Positions 34,884 to 48,261 of a stretch of DNA of 64,000 nt are shown here, in pieces (the first letter of the stretch is position 1; every line of letters starts with the position of its first letter). The DNA is from Sclerotiophoma versabilis. Lineage: Eukaryota; Ascomycota; Dothideomycetes; Pleosporales; Didymellaceae. Made by a program: the position numbers and the translations under genes. Location of the stretch: positions 2,170,001 through 2,234,000 of the forward strand of contig JAAROD010000015.1 of assembly GCA_012274445.1 (NCBI GenBank), read 5' to 3'. A model generated the notes under the pieces. The model saw nothing but the letters and a program-made list of their open reading frames with translations, ran no database searches and had not been told where the DNA came from.

Positions 34884-37800
34884 TATAATAGGCTAAGCTC
34901 TAAGTATATAAAACTATATACTAAACCTATATATATAATTATAGAGTATAGCTTAGCATTTTACTATATCTTATATAAGAAGAGATAAGTTCTTCTTTCT
35001 TTTCTATCTTTCTACTTCTATAGTATAACGTACCCTACAGGCGAGCTGATTAACGGGTGAGCTGATCACTTAAAAACTTACTAAAAAACACGAAAACCAC
35101 AACCCTGTATCTCAACAACCACCTTATAGAATTGTCTAAAAGTTAAAATACTCCGCTGCATGTATATAAATACTCTGTTTCTAAACTTATAGATTATAGT
35201 CTCTTATATTAAGAAAGTTATTAAGAGAAAACATAAAATGTCCGTGCGTTTCTAAGTATCTTATGCTACAGCATAGCTATAGTTCTATAAGTCTAGAAAA
35301 AGAGTATTTATATACATGCAGCGGAGTATTTCAATTTTTAGACAATTCTATAAGGTGGTTGTTGAGATACAGGGGTGTGGTTTTCGTGTTTTTTAGTGAG
35401 TTTTTAAGTAATCAGCTTGCCTGTTAATCAGCTCGCCTGTAGGGTACGTTAGAACAAATATATACTTATTAGAAGGCTACTTTAACCCTTAATATAAGTA
35501 GGAAGATTAAAACTAACTAAACCCCCTAATTGTATAATAATAGAAGGAAACAACCTTTATAATTAACAGCTACCTAGCAGCTAGCTAATATATAAATAGT
35601 AGATATAATTATAGTATCTATATAAGTAATACTAAGACCTATTACACAGCCTATTAGTAGATAATCTAATAGTAATAATATAATTCTTAAAAGCTAACGT
35701 AGATAAACTAGTAAGTAAGTAAGAGAGATAACTGTATAAGTAGCTATAATTCTAAATAAATAAACTTAAGAAGATACTAAGTAATAATACTTATCTAGAA
35801 ACCTTAGAAAGAAGCAGATAAAACTTTTTCTCTAGTTCTACCTCTTTAAGTAACTACTAAAATTACACTATCTAATAGGCTAAAAAGCCTAGACTTCCTA
35901 ATATAGAAGTATTTAATAAAGAATTATATAAATAATATCTTTAATAGAAGATAAAGGTATAGGCTAAGCTATATAGAGACTAACTAGTATACTCTACTAA
36001 GAAGAACTAAGTTAACTATATAATTACTTATATAACTAGTTAAGTATTTATTACTCTATCTCTAATAATAATAGACCTTATAAATAGTACTACTCTGCTA
36101 ATACTTAAGAAGGCCTAAGTATACCTTAATAGGTTCTTTAAGAACTCTACTACCTAGAAGAAAGCTCTTAAGTACTTATATATAATATAATAAGGTAAGA
36201 ATAACTTTAATATATATATTTAGAAGTTTAACCTAAAGCTATAAGAGATAGCTTTAAATAGAGTAAGCTATACTTAGAAGATTAACTATCTTAAGAATAG
36301 TTTAAATAGTAAGCTGTTAAGAGCCTAAGCTAGATATTAACTACCTAGACTTAAGATATATAAATAGTTTATATAGCGTGCTAGAATAACCTAGAAGAAC
36401 CTTAAGGCTATAGACAGGATTATAGGTAATAGCTACTCTACCTAGATATATAACTTAACCCTCTAGAAACCTTAATAAAGAAATAGTAATAAAATAGACT
36501 AGTAGCCTATAGTAGGTGCTTACTAGCTCTGTATAAAGAAGAAAGAGTACTAAAGAAAAGAAGAAGAACTTTAGAAAAGAAGTGTAATAGGCGCCTACCT
36601 AAAGTATAGTAATAAAGGCTAAATAGTATAAAATTATAAAAAGAAAGTATATTTTAGCTTACCTTTCTATATAGATAAGTAGAAAGTAACTACTAGAACT
36701 TTTAGAGTTACTTTTATATAACCTACTAAAGAGACGTCTTTCTCTAAAAATAAGAGAAAAGACTAGCTTTTACTAAAGGTTATATACTAGAGCCTTTTTA
36801 ATAAGTTCTAAAGCCTATATAACTTATATATTCTTTACTCTATTAATTAGCTATATTAAAACCTATAATAATTTATATAATTATTAACTTAACTATATAA
36901 GCTACTACTATAATTAATAATAGTTACTATATCTATTACCTAGTAAATATATAGTTTATATAAAGAATAAACTTACTATATATACTAATTACTCCTATTA
37001 AGATAGAAGAAGTAAATAACTAGACAAGTAAGAATTCTAAGATTATAGAATTTACTCTTAATATTAAAGGCATATAATAGCTATAAGAAGCAGCTTATAT
37101 TAGCCTATTAATATATAAGTATAATATAATCTTAGAGAAGACCTAGCTAGAGAATATTAGAGATATTATTAACTTCTAGAGAAGATTACTATAGATAAAG
37201 TAATATAAAGTTATTATATAAAGTACTAAAGTGCTTACCTCTTTAAACTACTATTCTATATTAGTAGTAGCCTTCTAGTACTATATATAGAAGAGCTATA
37301 AGAAAGACTCTAGAGTTTAAGTCTTTTCTACTAGCATGTAAGATATCTAGAAGGCTTTAAAACCTAAAACCTAAATAATAAAAGAAGAAGTATAAGCTAT
37401 ACTCTCTATATATCTATAATTATATATTTAGCTGTTTATTCTAAAAGAAGAAAATAAGCTACTACTATACAGAGGCCTAGAGGTAGATTATATAATTAAG
37501 CTAAATAAAGTAGATAGAAAGACTCTAGAAGTACTATACAGCCTACTCTATATAATATCTAGAGATAAGCTTCTTATCTTATACTATACACTACTAGACC
37601 TACTTAAAAAGAAGTTTATTAGAGCTAGTAACTTACTAGTAGCCTTACTAGTACTATTTATATAAAAACTAGAAGGTAGATATTACTTTTATAGAAACTA
37701 TAGAGCGCTTAATACTCTTATAAAGAAGAATTAATACTTTCTTCTACTAATTAAAGAAACTCTAAACCTAATTAGATAAGCTACCTAGTATATAAAGCTA

Positions 37801-38227
37801 GATATTATAACTACTTTCTATAAGATTAGAATATCTAAGGAATAGAAATAGATAACTACCTTTTATATAAGGTTTAGATTTTATAATTAGCTTATAATAC
37901 TATTTAGATTAGTAAAACCCTAAGTACCTTTTAAAGGTATATTAACTAGGCCCTAGAAGACTTTCTAGATAACCTTACCTTTATATACTTAAATAATATT
38001 CTTATCTCTACTAAGAGGTCTTTATAGAAATATTATAAATATATATAATAAGTAGTTAAATACCTATAGAAAGTTAGCCTATACTTAGAGCTTAAGAAGT
38101 ATAAATTTAATATCTAATATATAAAGTACCTTAGCTTTATTCTAGAGGCTAGAAAGAGAATTTTTATAAATTCTATAAAGGTATAAGTAATTAAGCAGTA
38201 GTAAGCTCTAACTACTATTAAGAGTAT
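34884..38227 (+). mobile_element. Element B1: RIPed Ty3/gypsy element, 5' LTR to RT, truncated
   Basis: It begins with a B-family LTR (34884-35494; 187 bp once the 422-bp foldback element and one TA are removed). Degraded gag/pol follows on the plus strand, and 35500-38220 is the reverse complement of 50520-53240 in B2. A reverse-transcriptase region is readable at about 37660-38160: YRNYRALNTLIKKN, YIKLDI, then FIYLNNILIS in place of the YxDDILI box. It ends abruptly at 38227, where the A1 LTR starts. The 3' half of B1 is not found in the window. Confidence 0.85.
35028..35449. mobile_element. 422-bp foldback MITE-like element with long TIRs and TA target duplication
   Basis: Bounded by ACGTACCCTACAGGCGAGC and its reverse complement. 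The inverted repeats extend about 165 bp, with a few mismatches, around a ~90-bp centre holding no ORF. Flanking TA is present on both sides (35026-35027 and 35450-35451). It sits in the B1 LTR; removing it with one TA recreates ctatagTAtagaac-type sequence, exactly as in the sister LTR at 53283-53300 (reverse strand). TA duplication points to a Tc1/mariner-superfamily transposase acting in trans. It still holds CpG and CpA sites (for example aacgggtgagctgatcac), so it is much less RIPed than its host. Confidence 0.9.
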
Positions 38228-41200
38228 TATTAAAGTTATACTTTTAAGTAAAGCTTATAAGCACTATTTATATTAGTTCTTAGAGATAAGCGCTAGTATA
38301 GAATAGTCTATAAGAGTTAGAGTTATTACCTAGTAAAATACTATAATAATAGAGAGTAATAATAAGTAGTATAGAGTAGACTATCTAGCTTAGAGGTTAG
38401 AGTTAAGATTCTAAAGATAAACTTAATTAACCAAGTTAAATATAAACTATAAAGGTTATATTTCTGCTAACTATATACTAATAAGAAATATAATATACTT
38501 AGTAGTATAGATTATACTAATTATACTAATTACTAATCATACTAAGCACTAATTATACTAATTATACTAAGACTAATTATATTACGTAATTACCTCTACT
38601 AGTAGCTAAGTGTTAACTGCTAGTACTAGTAGTTACTTACTTATAATACCTCTTTCTATATAGGTTAACTATGCTATACCTAGAGTAGTAATTCTTAATT
38701 ATTAATACTATATTTCTTAGAATAATAATACTATCTCTCTTCTATCTTAGCTTAGTTTCTTAAGCTTATTTATATAATATAGGCCTTGCCTTATTTATTA
38801 GGTAAGTCTATAATAAAACCTAAATATTCTTTTAAGTTAAGTATAGCCTATTATTACTATCTATATAAATTTATAGAGTTTTTTAGTAAGACTATAATAA
38901 AGAAGTATTTAACCTATAAGAAGTATAAATATATATATAAGGTTTATATCTATTCTAGAAAGTATAGTAAGTGCTTAAAGTATAGCTAATGTTATAACGT
39001 TTATATAGCGTAGTCTAAGTTCTAGTAGCTTATAATAAAGAAAGAGATGTTATAAATAAAACTAAAGAAAAGTTAAGAAGTATAAAATAAGGTGCTTAAG
39101 GCCTCTAAAAAGGTATTAGAAGAGTTATAGGTTCTATATATATATAAAGAGTAGTTATATTAATTAATAGATTTACTTAACTACTAGGTAGAGAAAGTAA
39201 TTTTAGTAGAGGAGTAGAGTATTATAGAGTAGGAGTTAGAGGAGAGGACTATATTACTTAATAGTTCTTCTAGTAGCCTTAACTTAGTCTTATTACCTAG
39301 CACCTAGAGTACTTTTAAAGACTAGCCTTTTAATTCCTAGAAGACTAATATAGTATTGCCTAATTAGTCCTCCTATATTTCTTTAACAGCAGCTAGTAGT
39401 TCTTAAGGTATATAGGTAGCTTCTATATATTTTCTAAATTAGAGTTTCCTAACTAGTCAACTAGGTACTAAATACTCTTCTTAGTTCTTTAATATGTTAT
39501 TATTTTTTAACTTCCTACTTATTATTACTATTAACCTAGTAGTAGAAGTCTTTCTAGATTAGTATTCTTAGGTTAGTAGGTTTTAATAGTAAAATATAGA
39601 ATACTAGATAGATTTTTATATTCTTAGGTAGCTTAAATTTATAGTTAACTAGGCTAATTTGCTTAGAAATAAAAAATAGTCTAACTTTAACCTAATCTAG
39701 TTTTTTTATTACTTTCTATGTTTTAAGATTTTTTATAAGAAGATAGACTTTATCTCTCTTCTTTAGCTAAGGTACTATTTTTTATTTCTAGTTAATATAT
39801 AAAATAGCTTGTTTCTAAGCTTATATAATGTTTTTAAGTAATTTCTAGTATACTTTCTTTAGTCTAACTACTAAAGCTATTACTAATTCTATTTAAATAG
39901 AGTAATTAAGAGATTAAGTAAAGAGATTAAGGTATCTCCTATAGTTTATAAAGAATAGTATTATACCTATTACTTTTAATAACTTATTATTATATACAAT
40001 TTATACTATAGGTAATAGTAAAACCTAATTATCTTATTTCTAGTTACTATAGATCTATAGGTATATTTCTATAGTCTAATTTATTCTATCTATTTATCTA
40101 TCTGTCTATAGATAGTAGGCTGTAGATAGCTTTTTCTTAGTACCTAATATAGTAAGTATTATAGTCTAGTAGTTTAATATAAAAAGTTTGTCTCTATTAC
40201 TAATAGTTAATTTAGGTATTCTATAGTAGTAAATAATTTAATTAGTAAATATTATAGCTAACTACTATACAGTACAGCTGTGCTTAAATAGTATTATCTT
40301 AGTATACTTAGTAAATTAATCTACTATAATAAAGATTAAGTTATAGGTTTATCCTATAATAGGGTTCTTAGAAGGTAGTAGCTGCGTAATAAAATCTATT
40401 ATAATATTTATCTATAGTACTATAGGTAGCTCTATTACCTATACTTCTCTATACTTAGTATATATACTATACCTATTTTATTAGTACTATATATAGCTTC
40501 TAATAAACTTAGTAACTTTATTCTTTATATTAGAGAACTTATAGTATTTTTTAATAAGTTCTATAGTATAAGTAATACTAAGATATCTATATAGCGCATT
40601 GTTATAATATCTTAAGATAACTTCTTTTTAAAGTTTTTCTAGTACCTACTCTAGAATTTATTATTTCTGCTAAACTTATATTACTAAATTAAGCTACTCT
40701 AATAGTCCTAATATTCTATTCTTATTAACTCTAAGAATAGTATACTTGTTAATTATTATTTTACCAATAAGGTTATAGTATTAGCTAACTATATCTACTC
40801 TACTATTTTCTTTTTCTAGTATATATAGGATTCTAAACTTATACTAACTAATTATTTCTTACTAGTGTATTTATTATTAGTTTAGAACCTTAGTAGTAAT
40901 AAAGTATAGTAAGATCTTATAATCTATATAAATAGTAAGCTCTAAGTAGCTTTCTATATATACTCTCTAATATTATAGTATATTAATAATAGCTATAAGT
41001 TCTTTATTATATATATTATAATATTCTTTTAGTACTATAAACTCTTATAAGTAGTAGGTAATTAGATACTACTTTCTATTCTATTCTCAGGTAATATATA
41101 CTCCTAATAATAAATCTAAGGTACCTATTTTAAGGTATATAGATTTACTACTTTTAGATATAACTAATATAGAAGGCTCTATATATATTTACTTAAGTAA

Positions 41201-42801
41201 TTTAAAAGTATTCTCTTATACTAATTTCTACTTAAAGAGTATATTCTTTAATATAAGTCTTATAAGCTATAAGACCTTTATAGAGTAGTTCTTAATAAAG
41301 TATTAGTTATTATTAATAAACCTAAGAAATTCTTAGATTCTCTTAACTATAGTATGTATTAGCTAATTCTTTATAGCCTAGATTTTATTTCTACTTATCT
41401 TAACTCTATATCTTTTTTTAATATAGCTAAGAAACTCTACTTCTTCCTTAAACTATTTATATTTCTCTAGCTTTAGCCTAAGGTCTACTATTACTAAGTA
41501 TTCTAGTACAGATTATCTATAGACCTTATATTCTTCTAGTTTCTTACTATATACTATAATATTATTAAGGTTTACTACTACTATACTGTTTAGGTGTACC
41601 TATAGTATATTATTAATTAATACCTAATATACTAACAGTATATTTATTAGCCTAAATAGTATAACTATATACTTATAATAACTAGAATAAATTCTAAATA
41701 CTATCTTCTATTCTTTATCTTTCTTTATATATATAAGGTTATATACTCTATATAATTTAAGTATAGTAAAGAACTTTACTTCTAATAGCTAGTTCTATAA
41801 CTTAGATATATTAGGTAGTAGATAATAATTCTTAATAGTAATATTATTTAGCTCTTAGTATTTAATACAGAGCCTTAGTTACTATCTTTCTCTAGTATAA
41901 ATAGAATAGAGAACTCTACTAGAGATTTAGATTTTCTAATACATTCTTTTATAAAGTTCTTCTTAATATATGTACACAGTATCTTAAGCTCTTTCTTAGA
42001 TAGCTAATATATAGGCCTAAAGAGTAGTTCTTTCTCTTTCTTAAGTTTAATCTTATAATTCTAAGGTTAATACTTAGGTAGTGCTTTTATAGATAACTCT
42101 TCTTTAAATATTAAGGTATACTGTCTATATATATCTAGTATACTAGAAGGTATACTCTTATTCTTCTTAACTATGATAGAAGAGCTTTCTTTATCTATAT
42201 AGTTAACTACTCTATATTAGTATTTCTTATATATTAAAGAGATATTATTAATCTTTTTCTTATCTACTAGCTATAATATATACTATTTAGGCTTTAATAT
42301 ATTATTACTATATTTATATTATATTAATAAAAGTCTCTTCTATATTTAGTCTATTTCTAGATTATACTTTTATAACTAGAGAAGTTTAAGTATAATATTA
42401 TATATAGCCTATATAAAAATATCTAGAGTTAGTTTCTTATAGTACTTCTAAATTTTTAGAAAGGCTACTATTACTTTATTTATAATATATAGCTCTTCTA
42501 GTATTAATTTCTATTAGCTACTTAGAGTAAGTAGGTATATTTCTTTATATATAGTAAAAGACCTACTTAGTATATTACTATCTAGAATATATAGTTTACC
42601 TGTGCTCTTAAGTCTAGAAGTGCTAATAATACTACTCTATTTAACTTAATTAGTAGTCTAATAAGTAAGGTATCTCTAATAGTATTAAGAGATTACTTAG
42701 TAAAGTATTCTTTTAGTACTTACCTAAAAAAGTCTTCTTATTACTAAGTCTATAGATAATTGTACTACCTTTATATAGCTTACAGTTTAGGTTAAGATAA
42801 T
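38228..42801 (-). mobile_element. Element A1, left part: RIPed Ty3/gypsy element (LTR and pol)
   Basis: A reverse-oriented relative of the intact element at 58555. LTR 38228-38730 (503 bp; 499 in A0) is followed by a pyrimidine tract ctatctctcttct (polypurine on the element strand), then a plus-strand accessory ORF region at 38786-39300, and then degraded pol on the minus strand, colinear with 59690-63046. The sequence stops at cagtttaggttaag plus ATAAT at 42801 and resumes at 53435, because B2 is inserted. It is inserted in B1 after aagagtat. Confidence 0.88.
38786..38989 (+). pseudogene. RIPed remnant of the antisense accessory ORF of A1
   Basis: The plus-strand remnant lies where A0 carries its Zn2Cys6-like antisense ORF. 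The 67-codon stretch is rich in Lys and Tyr (YKKYKYIYKVYIYS); many Tyr codons (TAY) are probably former Cys (TGY) after RIP. It does not align closely with the A0 protein, so A1 seems to carry a different accessory ORF in the same place. Confidence 0.5.
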
Positions 42802-42988
42802 TATTATAAGTTAAAGTAGCCTTCTAATAAGTATGCATTTGTCCTATACTATAGAAGCGGAAAGATAGAGAAGAAAGAAGAAATTATCTCTTTTTATATA
42901 AGATATAGCAAGATACTAAGCTATACTCTATAATTACGTACGTAGGTTTAGTGCGTAGTTTTATATACTTAGGGCTTAGTCTATTATA
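42802..42988 (-). repeat. B2 3' LTR (187 bp)
   Basis: Same length and order as 53248-53434, 58296-58482 and the MITE-interrupted LTR at 34884-35494. Starts TATTATA and ends TATTATA after RIP; TGTTATA..TATTACA-type ends are seen in the less mutated copies. Confidence 0.9.
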
Positions 42989-45869
42989 ATACCTCTCTTC
43001 TTTACTTTAACGCGTTTGCTTGTACGTAAAGCTTAGAGCAGTAATATAATAGTAAAATAGTTACCTATAGGCTACTGTTCTTAAAACAAGGTATAGTATC
43101 TAAATTAGGTAATCTATGTTGTAATATAGAACTATAATCTTATTATATACATGCTTCTTTACTTATACTTATATAGTACTAGCTAATTATAGTCTATTAA
43201 TATACAGCTCTAGCACTAGTAGTAGTACTAATTAGTTATATTGCCTTATCTTATAACTTAACTTATAATTACTCTCCTGTATAGTAACTATTAGTCTATT
43301 AACTTTACCTTTAAGACTTTTATAGTCTTAGTAGAGATATATAGGTCTAAGTCTCCTATATAAACTATATAGACTCTTCTCTAAAAGCTCTTTTCTTTCT
43401 TTACCTTATACTTAACTTATTAATTATTCTATAGGTTTTATATACTTTTCTAGAAGTCTTTCTCTTTAATAATCTTCTACTTCTATATATTATTATATCT
43501 GCTTCTGCTTATAGTATATAGTGTCCTAGTAGCTAGCTAGGTAGTAGCCTTAACTATCTTTAAGGTTTTACTAGTAGCTCTGTAAACAGCACTTACTCTA
43601 CTGCCTTTAACTACTTTATTAATATTACTTACTAGCTTATTACTTATATAACTACTAGAAGCGTTATTCTAGCTAATATTAATATTTCTTAAGGTTCTAC
43701 TAACTTTAACTAGCACTATACTGTATAGTATATTATAGATAAGGCTGTTACTAATAAGCTCTGCTAGGTTCTTGCGTTTACTCCTATACAGTACTCTTCT
43801 CTTTTATAGTCTTTTTCTTTACTAACGTTCTATATAGATAAATATCTATTATATTACTAACTACTTTCTCTGCCTTTATAACTAGTCTCTGTATAATACT
43901 GTTTTTAGTTCTAGAGTTTATAATTACTCTCTTATTATTACTTATATAACTATTTATACTTATTAGCTACTTACCTAGCACTTCTTCTACCTTAAGGCCT
44001 TTATTATTTACTTCTATAGTACTATTAACCTTACTAGTTATACTAATAACTGCACTACTACTATCTAAGGTAAGAAGATATTTACAGCTTTTCTTAGCTG
44101 CGTATCTATTACTAGATAGTAGAATAGGGCTTATTCTAACTGTGTATAGAGTAATAGTAGTACTTATTACTACTTTACTAATTCTTATACAGGTACTTCT
44201 TCTAAGTCTACTAACAGTACTTCTAGTACCTCTAGTTATTCTAGTAGATAGGCTATTACAGCCTCTGTAGAGAAAGAATACTTTAGTAATACTAAGTAGG
44301 CTCTTAGTAGTATATATAGTTCTTCTATATAGTTACTATTTATAATATAGGTAAGGTTCTTCTTCTAGTTTCTAGCTAGTCTTTTTATAGGTAGCTGTAT
44401 ATCTTTTATATAAGCTGTCTAACTTCTATAGGCTTTAGTATTAATAATATTAGCTCTTAGCTTCTAAGTTAGAGCTTTATAGCCTACCTACTTAACTTAA
44501 TATTATAGTTAATCTTTTTATATATATTTATTAATAATACCTTTAATAAAGTATTCTAGGTGTTTCTCTTAGTTTTTATCTTATATAATAACTACCTCTA
44601 GTACTTAATTATTATATTATAAGAGTAGTAGGTTAGTTATAGTAGGTTATAGTAAATAATATAGTAGAACTTAGTCTACTATAGAATATTAAGTTTAACC
44701 TAGTAGAGGTCTTGTATATAGGCTACTTAGAACTTTCTATTTTTCTAATCTAGCTTTTTACTAGGTCTGTTAGTTTAAATATTATTTAGGTTTAGCTAGA
44801 TCTAGTTTCTAACTTAGTATTTAGGTGCTAGTTGTCTTATATAGTTAGCCTAAGCTTTCTATTATTATTAAAAGTATATTATTACTAAAATTACCTAGTC
44901 TACTACTTAGTATAAGGTCTATATAATTATTTTAGCCTACTTCTTTAGATCTATTATATAATCTATTAGGTTATCTTTAGCTAGGTTATCTAGCAGGTCT
45001 AGAGAAAATAGTATATTCTTAAACCTATATTAAAGAAAGAAGAGTAAGACTTTAGTTATTAAGTTTATATAGGTATTAAGTATTAGTTCTAGTATTAGAG
45101 TAAGTATAGCTAAGTTGTCTTATATATAGTTTATATATATATATATACTACTACTTTAATATTACTATTAGGTCTCTTAGTAAGTCTATCTATTTATAGA
45201 TAGAATATAGTAGAAAGGTTCTATTATATACCTAGAAGTTTACACACTCTTCTTTAGAGTTTACTAATAAACTAAGTACCTATTAAAGTTATACTTTAGT
45301 TAAAGACATTAAGTACTAATTCTATTAGTTCTTAGGTATAAACAGCGCGCAGTAGATTAGGTTAGGTTATTACCTAGTAAAATACTATAATAATAGAGGT
45401 TAATAATAAGTAGTATAGAGTAGACTATCTAGCTTAAGAGTTAGGTTAAGATTCTAAAGATAAACTTAATTAATAAGGTTAAATATAAACTATAAGAGTT
45501 ATGTTTCTACTAACTATATACTTACTAGGAGATAATACTTATTAATAAGCAACTAAGGTTAGTCTAATAAAATACATAGCATTACTTACTAATAAGTAAT
45601 AACGTATAATGCTTATTAATAAGTAAGTTATATATATTATACTTATTAATAAGTATATTACATAACTATATAAAGAAGATTCTTTCTAGCTCTACTATAG
45701 ATTATAGGTAAGAGCTCTAGTTAGCTACTTAATTACTGTGCTGCTTTGTCTGCACAGAATTATAACACTATCCTTCTTCTCTTTTAGGTTTATTCTTAAA
45801 CTATATAACTAGAATCTAGGTTTATATAAAGCTAAGCTTATCTCTATATCTAGTAACTAGTATATTAAG

Positions 45870-46375
45870 ATGTCTTCTTATACCTATAACTTTTAACTTA
45901 GTCTAGAAATTTATTAAGCTAATACTCCTGCTAAAGTTCTCTATAACTATTATTTCTTTAAAGGCTATAAGTACTATATTATATTAAATACTATAAAGTG
46001 TTTAAAGTATACTAAATATATAAAGGCTAGAAAGCCTTATATTAATATATTATAGAAGTTACTAGACTATACTTATAAAGAGTATAAAAAGAAGGTAGAA
46101 GAAGATAAAACTTTATTAGTAACTATTATTACGCAGTTGTTGCAAAATAAGAAGATTCTAAAATAAGCTAAGAATTGCGTACAGCAAAAGGCGCTGTATA
46201 TAGTAAATAAAATAGCTAAGTTAGAAGAACTAGATCTTACTAAGGAGATAGATTATCTAGTAGTATTAATAGGTATATATACCTTACTTATTACCTAGGC
46301 TACTCTTAGGCTTATTAAGAAGTCTGTTTTAAACTATAGTACCTCTATACTAATTAGTAGCAGTTTATAAGATAT
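45870..46375 (+). pseudogene. RIPed antisense Zn2Cys6-like ORF, left palindrome arm
   Basis: Colinear with the intact ORF at 59156-59656, but all six cysteine codons of the Cys6 motif have become Tyr (TGY to TAY) and several stops are present. The mirror copy on the right arm starts at 47515 on the minus strand. Confidence 0.8.
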
Positions 46376-47009
46376 ATTAGAGGTTTCTATATATTTTCTA
46401 ATTCTAGGTAACTTAACTACTTAACTAGGTATTAAATACTCTTCTTAGTTCTCTAATATATTATTATTTTTTTAACTTCCTACTTATTATTACTATTAGC
46501 TTAGTAGTAGAAGTCTTTCTAGATTAGTATTCTTAGGTTAGTAGGTTCTAATAGTAAGATATAGAATACTAGATAGATCTTTATATCCTTAGGTAGCTTA
46601 AGTTAGTAGTTAACTAGGCTAATTTATTTAGAAATAAAAAATAGCACCTTAGCTAAAAAAAGAGAATAAGGTCTATTTTTTTTATAAAAAATCTTAGAAT
46701 ACAAAGAGTAATAAAAATACTAAACAAGGTTAAAGTTAGACTACTTTTTATTTCTAAATAAATTAGCCTAGTTAACTACTAACTTAAGCTACCTAAGGAT
46801 ATAAAGATCTATCTAGTATTCTATATCTTACTATTAGAACCTACTAACCTAAGAATACTAATCTAGAAAGACTTCTACTACTAAGCTAATAGTAATAATA
46901 AGTAGGAAGTTAAAAAAATAATAATATATTAGAGAACTAAGAAGAGTATTTAATACCTAGTTAAGTAGTTAAGTTACCTAGAATTAGAAAATATATAGAA
47001 ACCTCTAAT

Positions 47010-47515
47010 ATATCTTATAAACTGCTACTAATTAGTATAGAGGTACTATAGTTTAAAACAGACTTCTTAATAAGCCTAAGAGTAGCCTAGGTAATAAGTA
47101 AGGTATATATACCTATTAATACTACTAGATAATCTATCTCCTTAGTAAGATCTAGTTCTTCTAACTTAGCTATTTTATTTACTATATACAGCGCCTTTTG
47201 CTGTACGCAATTCTTAGCTTATTTTAGAATCTTCTTATTTTGCAACAACTGCGTAATAATAGTTACTAATAAAGTTTTATCTTCTTCTACCTTCTTTTTA
47301 TACTCTTTATAAGTATAGTCTAGTAACTTCTATAATATATTAATATAAGGCTTTCTAGCCTTTATATATTTAGTATACTTTAAACACTTTATAGTATTTA
47401 ATATAATATAGTACTTATAGCCTTTAAAGAAATAATAGTTATAGAGAACTTTAGCAGGAGTATTAGCTTAATAAATTTCTAGACTAAGTTAAAAGTTATA
47501 GGTATAAGAAGACAT
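47010..47515 (-). pseudogene. RIPed antisense Zn2Cys6-like ORF, right palindrome arm
   Basis: Mirror image of the remnant at 45870-46375, starting at 47515 on the minus strand, with the same substitutions in nearly all positions. Confidence 0.8.
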
Positions 47516-48261
47516 CTTAATATACTAGTTACTAGATATAGAGATAAGCTTAGCTTTATATAAACCTAGATTCTAGTTATATAGTTTAAGAATAAACCTA
47601 AAAGAGAAGAAGGATAGTGTTATAATTCTGTGCAGACAAAGCAGCACAGTAATTAAGTAGCTAACTAGAGCTCTTACCTATAATCTATAGTAGAGCTAGA
47701 AAGAATCTTCTTTATATAGTTATATAATATACTTATTAATAAGTATAATATATATAACTTACTTATTAATAAGCATTATACGTTATTACTTATTAGTAAG
47801 TAATGCTATGTATTTTATTAGACTAACCTTAGTTGCTTATTAATAAGTATTATCTCCTAGTAAGTATATAGTTAGTAGAAACATAACTCTTATAGTTTAT
47901 ATTTAACCTTATTAATTAAGTTTATCTTTAGAATCTTAACCTAACTCTTAAGCTAGATAGTCTACTCTATACTACTTATTATTAACCTCTATTATTATAG
48001 TGTTTTACTAGGCAATAACCTAACCTAATCTACTGCGTGCCGTTTATACCTAAGAACTAATAGAATTAGTACTTATAGTCTTTAACTAAAGTATAACTTT
48101 AATAAAAACTAGTAATAAAATTAACTATAAGGTCTTACTATATATAGCTAGGTACTAGTAATAGTTATAGGTAACTATATTTTCTATTTCTCTAAGAAGT
48201 ACTTTACTAATAAATATTTTAGTTCTATATAAAGTAATAGTTATCTTTACTTATCTCTAGC

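Larger units (their letters stand above)
45281..48104. mobile_element. 2.8-kb palindrome bounded by inverted A-family LTRs
   Basis: Left arm 45281-46640 and right arm 46746-48104 are reverse complements over ~1.36 kb, with a ~105-bp spacer. Each arm starts with a 487-bp LTR (45281-45767 and 47618-48104), followed by the tract next to the LTR, the antisense ORF region (ATGs at 45870 plus and 47515 minus, symmetric about the centre) and the end of pol. The spacer is in the sense of the right arm and corresponds to about 59940-60035 of A0. The arms share nearly all RIP mutations. No 5-bp target duplication was found (GTACC left, AAAAC right), and part of the B2 integrase appears lost at the site. 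Confidence 0.9.

Noticed and set aside
43000..45280. Considered as a separate unknown element right of the LTR at 42802
   Set aside because: The minus strand contains an integrase block near 45200 that fits the missing part of B2, and the LTR is in the orientation of the B2 3' LTR, so it belongs to B2.
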